Below are positions 43,806-52,162 of a stretch of 64,000 bases of DNA, piece by piece. The position numbers were made by a program, and so were the translations under genes. The notes under the pieces were generated by a model. The model was not told the origin of the DNA. It searched no databases and was given only the letters and a program-made list of their open reading frames with translations. Source of the DNA: Leifsonia sp. TF02-11 (GTDB taxonomy: Bacteria; Actinomycetota; Actinomycetes; Actinomycetales; Microbacteriaceae); the NCBI RefSeq assembly GCF_017565305.1, contig NZ_JAGEKP010000003.1, forward strand, positions 558,001-622,000, in the 5' to 3' direction. Within the stretch, counting starts at the first letter, position 1; every line of letters starts with the position of its first letter.

Positions 43806-44780
43806 ATGAGCAGTTACGTTACGAAGGCGGTGATCCCGGCGGCCGGACTGGGCACCCGGTTCCTGCCGGCGACCAAGGCCATGCCCAAGGAGATGCTTCC
43901 GGTCGTCGACAAGCCGGCAATCCAGTACGTCGTCGAGGAGGCTGTCGCCAGCGGTCTCAACGACGTGCTGATGATCACCGGCCGCAACAAGAACGCGCTC
44001 GAGAACCACTTCGACCGCAACGCCGAGCTCGAGGACACCCTCGTGCGCAAGGGCGACACCGACAAGCTGCGCAAGGTGAGCTACTCGACGTCGCTCGCCG
44101 ACCTCCACTACACGCGCCAGGGCGACCCCAAGGGCCTCGGCCACGCGGTGCTCCGAGCCAAAGCGCACATCGGCCACGAGCCGTTCGCCGTTCTGCTCGG
44201 CGACGACATCATCGACGAGCGCGATCCGCTGCTGACCCGCATGCTCGAGGTCCAGCACGCGCTCAACACGACGGTCGTCGCGCTGATGGAGGTGCCGCCG
44301 GAGAGCATCCACCTGTACGGCGCAGCTGCGATCGTCGAGACCGACCAGGAGGACGTGGTGCGCATCACGGGACTGGTCGAGAAGCCCAGCCGCGAGAACG
44401 CGCCGTCGAACTACGCGGTGATCGGCCGCTACGTGCTGCGCCCCGAGATCTTCGACATCCTCGAGAAGACGGCACCGGGCAAGGGTGGCGAGATCCAGCT
44501 GACCGACGCCCTGGAGGGACTCGCCACGGCTCCGGCATGGACGGGCGGCGTGCACGGGGTCGTCTTCCGCGGCCGCCGCTACGACACCGGGGACCGGCTG
44601 GACTACCTCAAGGCGATCGTGCAGCTCGCCGTCGCGCGCGACGACCTCGGCCCCGACCTGCTGCCCTGGCTGCGCGAGTTCGCCGAGAACGCGGGGCCCG
44701 CCGACACCGGAAGCATCCCGGCGCTGCCACTCCCGATCGAACCGGCCGCCCGGCAGCTGCTGCAGATCGCCGGAGCCTGA
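43806..44780 (+). CDS. galU: UTP-glucose-1-phosphate uridylyltransferase
   Basis: 324 residues. The nucleotide-binding motif PAAGLGTRFLPATKAMPKEM at residue 11-30, VVDKPAIQYVVEEA, and later a GLVEKPSRENAPSNYAVIGR stretch are diagnostic of bacterial GalU. It makes UDP-glucose from UTP and glucose-1-phosphate, feeding the UDP-glucose dehydrogenase encoded before it. GAAAGCGAGC-type weak ribosome-binding sequence lies upstream. It is the last gene of the operon; a hairpin follows. Confidence 0.95.
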   Translation: MSSYVTKAVIPAAGLGTRFLPATKAMPKEMLPVVDKPAIQYVVEEAVASGLNDVLMITGRNKNALENHFDRNAELEDTLVRKGDTDKLRKVSYSTSLADLHYTRQGDPKGLGHAVLRAKAHIGHEPFAVLLGDDIIDERDPLLTRMLEVQHALNTTVVALMEVPPESIHLYGAAAIVETDQEDVVRITGLVEKPSRENAPSNYAVIGRYVLRPEIFDILEKTAPGKGGEIQLTDALEGLATAPAWTGGVHGVVFRGRRYDTGDRLDYLKAIVQLAVARDDLGPDLLPWLREFAENAGPADTGSIPALPLPIEPAARQLLQIAGA

Positions 44781-44786
44781 TCCGCG

Positions 44787-44834
44787 CTGGGCGGACCGGC
44801 GGTCTACTCCGGTCGACCGTCCGTGTCCGCCCAG
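44787..44834 (+). terminator. Terminator-like hairpin after galU
   Basis: CTGGGCGGA (44787-44795) pairs with TCCGCCCAG (44826-44834); the 30-nt interior can form further CCGG-type pairing. It begins 7 bp past the galU stop and overlaps the 3' end of a small minus-strand frame, so it may serve both directions. Confidence 0.55.
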
Positions 44835-44947
44835 ATCGGCTCGCACAGCGCCGCGACCGCGTCGCAGGCGGCCTCCAGGGTCGCGGGGTCGGTACCCGCC
44901 TGCGCGATGACGCCGTCGAGTTCGCGGAGCCCGGCCCCATTCCTCAC
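44804..44947 (-). CDS. Possible 47-residue small protein
   Basis: A short frame from GTG 44947 reads as an Ala/Glu-rich helical peptide (GLRELDGVIAQAGTDPATLE, then AACDAVAALCEPIWADTD) with strong GC bias at third codon positions, unlike the other frames here. It lies 27 bp downstream of, and in the same frame as, the 107-residue gene's TGA stop, so it could be a separate small gene or a former C-terminal extension. No ribosome-binding site is evident. Confidence 0.4.
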   Translation of the reverse strand: MRNGAGLRELDGVIAQAGTDPATLEAACDAVAALCEPIWADTDGRPE

Positions 44948-44974
44948 CGGCGGACTCGACCCTATCGTGCCTGC

Positions 44975-45298
44975 TCAGTGCAGCCCGAGCCGCTTGAGCG
45001 CGTGCTTCTCGCTCTCGCCGCGCTCGGTCTCGACCTCGTCGACGGCGATCGGGATGCTGGGTCCGACCGCCAGCCAGACGAAGCCGTCTCTGTGCACCAG
45101 CGGCACCAGGTCGGTCGTCCCGTCGCGCAGCAGCGTGCGGACGCGTTTGAGGAAGGCGTAGCCCTCCGACGGCAGGGTGACGTAGGTCTTCCTGCGGTAG
45201 TGGACGACGTGGGCTACGGTCTTGGCGCTCAGCCCGGCCACCTCCGCGTCGGGAAACGGCTCGGCTGTGGGCACTGCGGCGTCCTTCGTGTCGGTCAT
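44975..45298 (-). CDS. Hypothetical protein, 107 residues
   Basis: No family recognised. Predicted soluble; the centre reads KTYVTLPSEGYAFLKRVRTL followed by FVWLAVGPSIPIAVDEVE, suggesting a small alpha/beta fold, and the C terminus is basic (KHALKRLGLH). ATG 45298 lies 7 nt after TACCGT (45311-45306), a leaderless start, back-to-back with the similarly arranged acetyltransferase gene at 45336. Confidence 0.6.
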   Translation of the reverse strand: MTDTKDAAVPTAEPFPDAEVAGLSAKTVAHVVHYRRKTYVTLPSEGYAFLKRVRTLLRDGTTDLVPLVHRDGFVWLAVGPSIPIAVDEVETERGESEKHALKRLGLH

Positions 45299-45335
45299 GC
45301 CACGAACGGTACGCCGGGTGCGTTAGCGTCGACAG

Positions 45336-46097
45336 ATGCCCGTCGCCGAACCCGCGCTCCTCGATCGGCTCGCAGCCCGCGGCTGGCCGGCCCTCGAGGC
45401 CGAACAGCTGGGAGGCTGGACCCTGCGCGCCTCCCACGGCGTCACCAACCGCGCGAACTCGGTGCTCGCCTCCGCGGAGCCGCCCGACCTCGACGACGCG
45501 ATCGGCCGGGCCGAGGTCTGGTACGCCGAACGCGGCCTCCCCGCCGTGTTCCAGGTCAGCCCGGCTTCGCCGGCCGGGCTCGCGACCGCGCTCGGGAGAC
45601 GCCGGTACCGCGAGCATTCGCAGACGGACATCCTCGTCGCCGACCGCGCGGCGGTCGCGGCGGTCGCGCCTTCGCCGTCCTCGATCGACGTGGCGGAGGC
45701 ACCCCCTCCCGGCTGGCTCGACACCTGGTGGGAGGTCGACGGTCGCGGCGGCGACCGCGAGCGCGAGGTCGTCACGCGCATCCTCTCGGGCGGGCCCGCC
45801 CTGTACGCGTGGTCCGGTGACCCTGCCGCACCCGACGCGGTCGCCCGGCTCGCACTGGTCGGTGAGTGGGGCGGCCTCTACGCGGTCGCCACCCTCCCGC
45901 AGACGCGCAGGCGCGGGCTGGCCCGCAGCCTTGCGGGCGCGCTCGCCGTCGCTGCGTCAGACCACGACGTCGAGAAGCTCTGGCTGCAGGTGCTCGTCGA
46001 CAACACGGCCGCGCACGCGCTGTACGCCGAGCTCGGCTTCGTGCGGGCCTCCGGCTACGCGTACTGGGAGCAGGTACGGCTGGCACGACCCTGTTAA
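45336..46097 (+). CDS. GNAT-family acetyltransferase, two-lobed
   Basis: 253 residues. The C-terminal GNAT core has YAVATLPQTRRRGLARSLAG (acetyl-CoA loop) and an AHALYAELGFVRASGYAYW ending. The N-terminal 120 residues look like a degenerate second GNAT lobe (ANSVLASAEPPDLDDAI). Such two-lobed forms are common in Actinobacteria with unknown substrates. TAGCGT (45324-45329) is 6 nt before the ATG, so leaderless. A strong hairpin follows its stop. Confidence 0.82.
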   Translation: MPVAEPALLDRLAARGWPALEAEQLGGWTLRASHGVTNRANSVLASAEPPDLDDAIGRAEVWYAERGLPAVFQVSPASPAGLATALGRRRYREHSQTDILVADRAAVAAVAPSPSSIDVAEAPPPGWLDTWWEVDGRGGDREREVVTRILSGGPALYAWSGDPAAPDAVARLALVGEWGGLYAVATLPQTRRRGLARSLAGALAVAASDHDVEKLWLQVLVDNTAAHALYAELGFVRASGYAYWEQVRLARPC

Positions 46098-46103
46098 ACC
46101 ACG

Positions 46104-46149
46104 ATGCCGGGCGGTGTGGATACTAGGGTTACTCCACACTGCCCGGCAT
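46104..46149. terminator. Strong 17-bp hairpin between convergent genes
   Basis: Arms 46104-46120 and 46133-46149 (ATGCCGGGC-G-GTGTGGA against its complement with one G-U pair) enclose a 12-nt loop TACTAGGGTTAC, starting 7 bp past the acetyltransferase stop. The following 150 bp up to the threonine aldolase stop are clearly lower in GC than the surroundings and show no coding signal. Termination of the plus-strand gene is the simplest role. Confidence 0.75.
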
Positions 46150-46303
46150 GCGTTTCGGGGTTATCACCGGTGGATTATTCGGGTTCCTCCGACGACTCTT
46201 AGAGACTAGCAAACTTGTCGGCCATATGGAGGACATTTTTGTACCCCGATGTGTCCCCAATCTGAGGGGCTTCCCTGGCGCCCGTGCCGGAGCCGCGTCC
46301 GCG

Positions 46304-47374
46304 TCAGGCCGACAGCTCGCCGATCAGCGCCGCCACGAAGTCGTCGATGTCCTGCTCGGTCGTGTCGAACGAGCACATCCAGCGCACCTCGTTGCGCGAC
46401 GTATCCCAGTCGTAGAAGCGGAAGTGCTCGCGCAGCCGGTCGGCGACGCCGGCGGGGAGGGTCGCGAAGACACCGTTCGCCTCGGTGGCCTGGCTGAAGC
46501 CGACGCCGCGGATGCTGCCGTCGGCGATTCCGGCCTCCAGCGCGCCGCGCAGGCGGGCGGCCATGGCGTTGGCGTGCGAGGCCGAACGCAGATAGAGGTC
46601 GTCGCTGAGCAGTGCGATGAGCTGTGCGGAGATGAACCGCATCTTCGAAGCGAGCTGCATGTTCAGCTTGCGCAGGTAGAGCAGCCCCTCGGAGGAGGCC
46701 GGGTTGAGCACGACGACGGCCTCGCCGTACAGCATGCCGTTCTTGGTCCCGCCGAAGCTCAGCACGTCGACGCCGGCGTCCGTGGTGAACGCGCGCAGGG
46801 GCACCCCGAGGGTCGCGGCCGCGTTCGAGATGCGGGCGCCGTCCATGTGCAGCTTCATGCCGCGCGCGTGCACGTGGTCCGCGATCGCGCGGATCTCCTC
46901 GACGGTGTAGGCGGTGCCGACCTCGGTGGTCTGTGTGATGGACACGACGAGCGGCTGCGCCCGGTGCTCGTCGCCCCAGCCCCACGCCTCCCGGTCGATC
47001 AGCTCGGGGGTCAGCTTGCCGTCGGGGGTCTCGACGGGGAGCAGCTTGAGACCGCCCACCTTCTCGGGCGCGCCCGCCTCGTCCGTGTTGATGTGCGCCG
47101 TCTTCGCGCAGACGACGGCGCCCCAGCGCGGCACCATCGACTGCAGCCCGACCACGTTGGCACCCGTCCCGTTGAACACGGGGAACACCTGGACGCCCTC
47201 GCCGAAGTGCTCGGCGAACACCTCGTGGAGGCGCTCGGTGTAGACGTCCTCCCCGTACGAGATCTGGTGGCCGTCGTTGGCCGCGGCGATCGCGTCGAGG
47301 ATCTCGGGGTGCACGCCTGCGTAGTTGTCGGAGGCGAAGCCGCGCAGGCTCAGGTCATGCAGTTGAAGCGTCAC
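46304..47374 (-). CDS. ltaE: Low-specificity L-threonine aldolase
   Basis: 356-residue fold-type I PLP enzyme cleaving L-threonine/allo-threonine to glycine and acetaldehyde. Landmarks: FASDNYAGVHPEIL at the N terminus, GEDVYTERLHEVF, LHMDGARISNAA with the cofactor-binding aspartate, and the PLP lysine K211 in LSFGGTKNG. GTG 47374 lies 6 nt after TAGGAT (47386-47381), so it is probably leaderless. The palindromic element at 47409-47461 lies directly upstream, and a relative of it follows kbl at the other end of the window. Confidence 0.9.
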   Translation of the reverse strand: MTLQLHDLSLRGFASDNYAGVHPEILDAIAAANDGHQISYGEDVYTERLHEVFAEHFGEGVQVFPVFNGTGANVVGLQSMVPRWGAVVCAKTAHINTDEAGAPEKVGGLKLLPVETPDGKLTPELIDREAWGWGDEHRAQPLVVSITQTTEVGTAYTVEEIRAIADHVHARGMKLHMDGARISNAAATLGVPLRAFTTDAGVDVLSFGGTKNGMLYGEAVVVLNPASSEGLLYLRKLNMQLASKMRFISAQLIALLSDDLYLRSASHANAMAARLRGALEAGIADGSIRGVGFSQATEANGVFATLPAGVADRLREHFRFYDWDTSRNEVRWMCSFDTTEQDIDDFVAALIGELSA

Positions 47375-47408
47375 GTGTCCATCCTAGATTCCGTAGAAGT
47401 GTGCAGAG

Positions 47409-47461
47409 ATTCGTCACGAATGTCGCTTTTCGTGCCACGAATGTCGACATTCGTGACGAAT
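47409..47461. repeat. Second copy of the 20-bp-spaced palindromic boxes
   Basis: Box A ATTCGTCACGAAT at 47409, box B TTCGTGCCACGAA at 47429 and box A with inverted centre (ATTCGTGACGAAT) at 47449, exactly 20 bp apart, as in the array at 2199. The intervening GTCGCTTTT is also shared with 2212-2220, so the two loci are homologous and not merely similar palindromes. It lies between the ltaE start and the stop of the upstream minus-strand SDR gene, where it could affect termination or ltaE initiation. Confidence 0.88.
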
Positions 47462-47462
47462 G

Positions 47463-48188
47463 TCAGAGCGGGATCCGCACGCCGTTGACGTCTGCCGGGT
47501 CGGCGTTCCAGAGGCCCACGACCTCAGCGCCCAGCCGCTCCTCGAGCCCGGCCAGCGTCTTGACGACGAAGACGACCGCGGCCGATTGAGGCGCCTGCTT
47601 GGCGAGCCCCTGTGCCACGGCGCGGGTCCAGGCGTCCGCGGCCGCCTTGGCGGCGGCGTAGTTCGCGCCCCCGGCGTACGGCGCGTCCACAGCGGAGGAC
47701 GACACGATCGCCAGCCGGCCGGCCGGGGATGCGACCAGGTCGTCGTAGAACACCCGGGTCGTGTTGCGCAGCGTGCGGAAGCCGCGCTCCAGGGACTCCC
47801 AGTCCTCGTCGCTCTGGCCGGCGATCCCCCCGCCCCCGCGCCAGCCTCCGACCAAGTGCACCAGCCCGTCGACGCGGCCGAACTTCAGGTGGATGCGCAT
47901 GGCGAGCTCCGCCACCGCGTCCCGGTCGGCCAGATCGCACACGCGGGTGTCCACTCCCGGAACGACGGCGGCGAGCGCATCGAGCGCCTCCTGGCGCGTC
48001 CCGACGGCGAGGACCGTCGCGCCCGCCGTCACGAGCGCCCGTGCGACAGCCTCGCCCGATGCGCTCGTCGCACCGGCGATCAGGACCAGCCGGCCGGCGA
48101 GCCCACCCTCACCGGCCGCCATCGACGGCGTCGGCCCGGTCTCTTCGGGTGAGAACCGGGCCGGCGCCGAACCCTCGTGATCCGTCAC
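47463..48188 (-). CDS. Short-chain dehydrogenase/reductase
   Basis: 241 residues. The nucleotide-binding turn is the unusual GATSASGEAVARAL (the final conserved glycine region is altered). VCDLADRD contacts the adenine. The strand before the active site contains VSSSAV, and YAAAKAAAD gives the YxxxK pair. GTG 48188 overlaps the upstream stop (GTGA), so it is translationally coupled to the DUF6421-like gene. Substrate unknown. Confidence 0.8.
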   Translation of the reverse strand: MTDHEGSAPARFSPEETGPTPSMAAGEGGLAGRLVLIAGATSASGEAVARALVTAGATVLAVGTRQEALDALAAVVPGVDTRVCDLADRDAVAELAMRIHLKFGRVDGLVHLVGGWRGGGGIAGQSDEDWESLERGFRTLRNTTRVFYDDLVASPAGRLAIVSSSAVDAPYAGGANYAAAKAAADAWTRAVAQGLAKQAPQSAAVVFVVKTLAGLEERLGAEVVGLWNADPADVNGVRIPL

Positions 48189-49630
48189 GCGTCGTCCGTG
48201 GTGCCGGTGATCCCCGAGGTCGACTCGATGACGGCGGCCATCTTCTTGTTGAGCGCCTCGTAGAACATCGACAGCGGGAACTCGTCGTCCAGGACCGCGT
48301 CGGTGTAGCCCTTCGGCGCACCGGAGAGGATCTCGTCCGACAGCCCTCGTGCCCAGTTGGAAGCCGGGTGCGGGGTGAGCGTCTCGGTGAGCATCGCGTA
48401 CGCCGCGAGCCAGTGCGCCACCTTCGGGCGGTCGATCGAGCGCCAGTACAGCTCGTTGATCCGGTCGCTGAGCGCGACGACCACATCGGGGACGGCATCC
48501 CAGTCGATCGTCAGCTGCGTGTCGGTCCAGTGCAGCACGTCGTGCTGGTGCATCCACGCGAACAGCAGCTGGCCGCCGAGTCCGTCGTAGTTGCGCACCC
48601 GGCTGCCGGTGATGGCGAAACGGAAGATGCGGTCGAAGATCACCGCGTACTGCACGAGCTTCGCGTGGTCCCGGATCTCGCGCTGTGCAGCAGACAGCTC
48701 GGAGTCGGGGAAGGCCCCGAGCTCGCGCTGCAGCCGCACCGACTCGCGGAACGCGGTCAGGTCGCAGCGGAGCTCCTCGAGCGAATAGAGGAAGAACGGC
48801 ATCCGCTGCTTGATCATGAACGGGTCGAACGGCAGGTCCCCGCGCATGTGGCTGCGGTCGTGGATGATGTCCCACATCACGAAGGTCTCCTCCGTGAGGT
48901 GCTGGTCGTCCAGCATCCGCGCCGCGTCCTCCGGCAGCTCCAGCTTGGTGATCTCGGCGGCGGCGCGCACCACCCGCCGGTAGCGGGCGGCCTCGCGGTC
49001 CTGGAAGATCGCTCCCCACGTGAACTGCGGGATCTCGCGCATCGCGACGGTCTCGGGGAACAGGACAGCGGAGTTGGTGTCGTAGCCCGGGGTGAAGTCC
49101 ACGAACCGCAGGGCGACGAACAGCTTGTTGCCGTAGTCGCCGGCCTCCAGGGCCGCGACGAACTCGGGCCAGATGACTTCGACGAGCACGGCCTCGACGA
49201 GGCGGTTCGTGCTGCCGTTCTGCGTGTACATCGGGAACACCACGAGGTGACCGAGCCCGTCGACACGGTGCTGCTGCGGCTGGAACTCGTTCAGTGCGTC
49301 GAGGAAGTCGGGCACGCCGAAGCCCTCGTCCGCCCACCGGGCGAAGTCGCGGCGCAGCGCCTCGAGGTAGGCGGCGTCATGAGGGAAGAACGGTGCGAGC
49401 TCGGCGACGGACGCCACGATCGTGGCGGTGAACTCGGCGGCGGCCCGCTTGTCGGACTCGTGCTCGACGGAGCCGTCCTTGACCTGGAGCGACTGGAGGC
49501 CGGTGGCCGCGTCCTTGAGCCGCAGCCACGCGGGGTGCGTCGCGACCTCGCGGACCGAGCGGCCGTCCTCGACGACCTCGGGCTCCCCGACAATGGCTCC
49601 TGCAGTGAACTGCGGGACGAATTGAGACAT
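48185..49630 (-). CDS. DUF6421-like protein of unknown function
   Basis: 481-residue soluble protein, no signal peptide or membrane helix, with a high content of aromatic residues and histidines: MWDIIHDRSHMRGDLPFDPF and WMHQHDVLHWTD segments are the most conserved-looking and could bind metal. From memory it matches DUF6421 of Microbacteriaceae and relatives, which is often paired with an SDR as here. ATG 49630 follows GGGAGG. The preceding 183-bp region is divergent with the AlkD-like gene. Confidence 0.65.
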   Translation of the reverse strand: MSQFVPQFTAGAIVGEPEVVEDGRSVREVATHPAWLRLKDAATGLQSLQVKDGSVEHESDKRAAAEFTATIVASVAELAPFFPHDAAYLEALRRDFARWADEGFGVPDFLDALNEFQPQQHRVDGLGHLVVFPMYTQNGSTNRLVEAVLVEVIWPEFVAALEAGDYGNKLFVALRFVDFTPGYDTNSAVLFPETVAMREIPQFTWGAIFQDREAARYRRVVRAAAEITKLELPEDAARMLDDQHLTEETFVMWDIIHDRSHMRGDLPFDPFMIKQRMPFFLYSLEELRCDLTAFRESVRLQRELGAFPDSELSAAQREIRDHAKLVQYAVIFDRIFRFAITGSRVRNYDGLGGQLLFAWMHQHDVLHWTDTQLTIDWDAVPDVVVALSDRINELYWRSIDRPKVAHWLAAYAMLTETLTPHPASNWARGLSDEILSGAPKGYTDAVLDDEFPLSMFYEALNKKMAAVIESTSGITGTTDDA

Positions 49631-49813
49631 GACGAACCTCCCGTCGTGCGATCGGCCGCGGTCGCGGCGGTGCGATGGGCGCGCCCGTGCACGCCCTGCT
49701 TCCGAGCCTAACCGCGCAGACCGGACGATTTCTTGACACTTTCGGCGGAAACGTGCGCGCGACGGCGATCCTGCGCACGAAACCGTCGTGCGGAGCGTCG
49801 CTAGAGTGCTGTC

Positions 49814-50593
49814 GTGACTTCCGCCGCAGACGTCCAGCAGGCCCTCGCCGCCGTCGCTGACCCGGACGACGCCGTCTTCCTGCAGCGCTTCTTCAAGACG
49901 GGCCCTGGCGAGTACGGCGAAGGCGACGTGTTCATCGGCGTGCGTGTGCCGCAGACGAGGACGGTCGCGAAACGGTTCGCGGGCCTTCCGCTGCCCGAGG
50001 TGCGGCTGCTTCTCGACAGCCCCGTGCACGAGCACCGACTGGCCGGTCTTGTCATCTTGAATGCGGCCTTCGCGCGGGCGAGCAGCGCGCGTCATCGCGA
50101 CGATTCGGAGCGTTCCCGGCTGGTCGACTTCTACGTCGAGGCGGTTCGCGACGGGCGGGTGAACAACTGGGACCTCGTCGACTCGTCTGCCGAGTACGTG
50201 CTCGGCGCCTACCTGGTGGACCGTCCGCGCGACCTGCTCGACGAACTCGCCTCCAGTCCGGTGCTCTGGGAACGCAGGGTCGCCGTCCTGTCGACGTTCG
50301 CCTTCCTCAAGGTCGGCGATGCCTCCACGACGCTGGCGCTCGCCGCCCGGTTACTGGACGATCCGGAGGATCTGATGCACAAAGCGGTCGGCTGGATGCT
50401 GCGCGAGACCGGCAAGCGCGTCGACCGGGAACTGCTCCTCGGCTTCCTCGACGACCATGCCGCCCGGATGCCGCGCACCATGCTTGCGTACGCCACCGAG
50501 CACCTCGACGCGGATACCCGCGCCGCGTATCGAGCCGTGCCGAGAGAGCGGCGCGGCGCCGCCCGGTCGGGTTCAGCCGTCGCCGAGTCGTAG
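49814..50593 (+). CDS. AlkD-like DNA alkylation repair protein
   Basis: 259 residues built of HEAT-like helical repeats. Family motifs include FFKTGPGEYGEGDVFIGVRV, NNWDLVDSSAEYVLG (Trp/Asp of the active cleft), LWERRVAVLSTFAFL and MPRTMLAYATEHL. AlkD-type glycosylases excise positively charged alkylated bases such as 3- and 7-methylpurines. GTG 49814 is 6 nt after TAGAGT (49802-49807), a leaderless start. Confidence 0.9.
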   Translation: MTSAADVQQALAAVADPDDAVFLQRFFKTGPGEYGEGDVFIGVRVPQTRTVAKRFAGLPLPEVRLLLDSPVHEHRLAGLVILNAAFARASSARHRDDSERSRLVDFYVEAVRDGRVNNWDLVDSSAEYVLGAYLVDRPRDLLDELASSPVLWERRVAVLSTFAFLKVGDASTTLALAARLLDDPEDLMHKAVGWMLRETGKRVDRELLLGFLDDHAARMPRTMLAYATEHLDADTRAAYRAVPRERRGAARSGSAVAES

Positions 50594-50648
50594 CGTCGGC
50601 GAGCCGGGGAAAGGAGCGAGCCGGGGGACCCAGGCCGGGCGTCCGAGC

Positions 50649-51116
50649 TCATACCTGCCCGCCCGGATCGATGTCGCCCCGCCACGACCCCGTTTCGACG
50701 GGCTGGTCTTCGATGTACTCCTTGAAGTTGCGCAGGTCCTTCTTGACCGCGTGATCATCGACGCCGAGCGCGGCGCCGATCTTCTCGAGCGCGTCGCCCG
50801 GCGTCCAATCGAACTGAACGGTCACGCGCGTGGAGGTGTCGGAGAGCCGGTGGAACGTCACCACCCCGGCGTGCGAGACATCGCCGGCCACGCTCTTCCA
50901 CGCGACACGCTCGTCCGGATGCTGCTCGGTTATGACCGTGTCGAACTCGCGGGTGGCGCCGCCGATCGTGACGCGCCAATGGTTGGTGGTGTCGTCGATC
51001 TGGCGGATCTCGTCGACCTCCTCCAGGAAGTGCGGGAAGCTCTCGAACTGCGTCCACTGGTTGTAGGCGGTCGTCACGGGGACGTCGACGTCGATGCTCT
51101 CGGTCACTGCGGCCAT
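50649..51116 (-). CDS. SRPBCC/polyketide-cyclase-like protein
   Basis: 155 residues with a START/SRPBCC helix-grip fold: TESIDVDVPVTTAYNQWTQF at the N terminus, FPHFLEEVDEIRQ, and WKSVAGDVSHAGVVTFHRL central strands. Such proteins bind hydrophobic ligands or act as cyclases/dehydrases; the FESFPHF subtype is often found as a stand-alone stress-type protein. ATG 51116 is preferred over 51137 because AAGGAG lies 7 nt before it. Confidence 0.8.
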   Translation of the reverse strand: MAAVTESIDVDVPVTTAYNQWTQFESFPHFLEEVDEIRQIDDTTNHWRVTIGGATREFDTVITEQHPDERVAWKSVAGDVSHAGVVTFHRLSDTSTRVTVQFDWTPGDALEKIGAALGVDDHAVKKDLRNFKEYIEDQPVETGSWRGDIDPGGQV

Positions 51117-51223
51117 GATTCGACTCCTTTTCGTCACTGACTACTGATTCGTCGGCGACGCTAGGCGCGCCCCGGCGGCCGATCGAGGGGTCGACAGCGG
51201 CGCAGATTGGTGGGACAGGCCTC

Positions 51224-52162
51224 CTAGAAGCCGGCCCGACCCGAGCGGTAGGCGCGCGGAGTCATCCCGAAGTGGTGGGCGAACTGACGACTGAATCGGG
51301 CGGCGTCGGTGTAGCCCCAACGAGCCGCGATCTCCGCGATCCTGAAGCCGGCGAGGGCGGAGTCGGCGAGGTCGCGCTTGCAGTTCTCCAGGCGCCGCGC
51401 GCGTATCCAGGCCGCGGCCGTCGTCTCGTGGGTTTCGAAGAGGGCGTGGAGTTTGCGCGGCGAGACGAAGTGCTTCGCGGCGATCTCGGTGACCGTCAGG
51501 CCGGGGCGGTGCAGGTGGGCGTCGATGTATTCGAGGATCGACGCGAGCAGCCCATCGCCCGAGTCGGAACCTGCGGCGGTCTCCATGGTGGTCTCGGCCA
51601 GCGCGGCGGAGACCAGGTCGATCATTCCTCGCACCACCCGGGAGCCGACGGCTTCGTCGATGGAGTTGAGCGAGCCGACGAGCTGTCGCGCGAACGGCTG
51701 GACGAGCTGGACGATCGGGCGACCCCGGTCGAGTGCGACGCCCGAGAGGTCCTCGAGCGTGGACGAGGGGAGGCCGAGCTCCTGCGCAGGAGCGAGGAAG
51801 GTGAGCGCTTCGGTGCCGAGGTTCTCCGTGAGGCACGGAGAATCGAGGCTGTACACCGACATGTCGCCCGGCCGCAGAACCGCCGTGTGGTCGTGCTGGG
51901 TGAAGCGGGTCTCGCCGGCGAGCTGGATGTGCACCATCTGGAGACCTCGGCCGGCGCTGGTTCCGGTTCCGTTTCCGCTGGTCTCGAGCGTGTGGGCGGA
52001 GCACACCGCCGTGGCGATCCCGTACCCGCCCAAATTCCGCGACGCGAACGCCGAGGCGAAGGTCACCGGGTTGGTCGTGCGGACGGTGATCGGCCACGGC
52101 TCGTTGCTGAACTGCTCGCGGTACCCGTCGAACCGGGTGTTGTGACGTGGGATGTCCTCCAT
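51224..52162 (-). CDS. AraC-family transcriptional regulator 1
   Basis: 312 residues: an N-terminal cupin-like sensor of the AraC-binding-2 type (FTQHDHTAVLRPGDMSVYSL) and C-terminal double helix-turn-helix (LTVTEIAAKHFVSPRKLHAL and FRIAEIAARWGYTDAARFSR). ATG 52162 follows CGGAGG; ATG 52213 would add a poor, Gly-rich extension. It is divergent from the SDR across an AT-rich 184-bp region (52215-52255) and is paralogous to the regulator at 56233, with the same sensor and DNA-binding layout. The two bracket the SDR and adhesin genes. Confidence 0.9.
   Translation of the reverse strand: MEDIPRHNTRFDGYREQFSNEPWPITVRTTNPVTFASAFASRNLGGYGIATAVCSAHTLETSGNGTGTSAGRGLQMVHIQLAGETRFTQHDHTAVLRPGDMSVYSLDSPCLTENLGTEALTFLAPAQELGLPSSTLEDLSGVALDRGRPIVQLVQPFARQLVGSLNSIDEAVGSRVVRGMIDLVSAALAETTMETAAGSDSGDGLLASILEYIDAHLHRPGLTVTEIAAKHFVSPRKLHALFETHETTAAAWIRARRLENCKRDLADSALAGFRIAEIAARWGYTDAARFSRQFAHHFGMTPRAYRSGRAGF

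Noticed and set aside
44608-44940. 110-codon Arg-rich minus-strand frame at the galU end
   Set aside because: Mostly antisense to galU; a different frame at 44804-44947 has much better coding character.
42291-45617. 1108-codon minus-strand frame across ugd and galU
   Set aside because: Antisense to two well-identified enzymes and runs through intergenic DNA; no domain.
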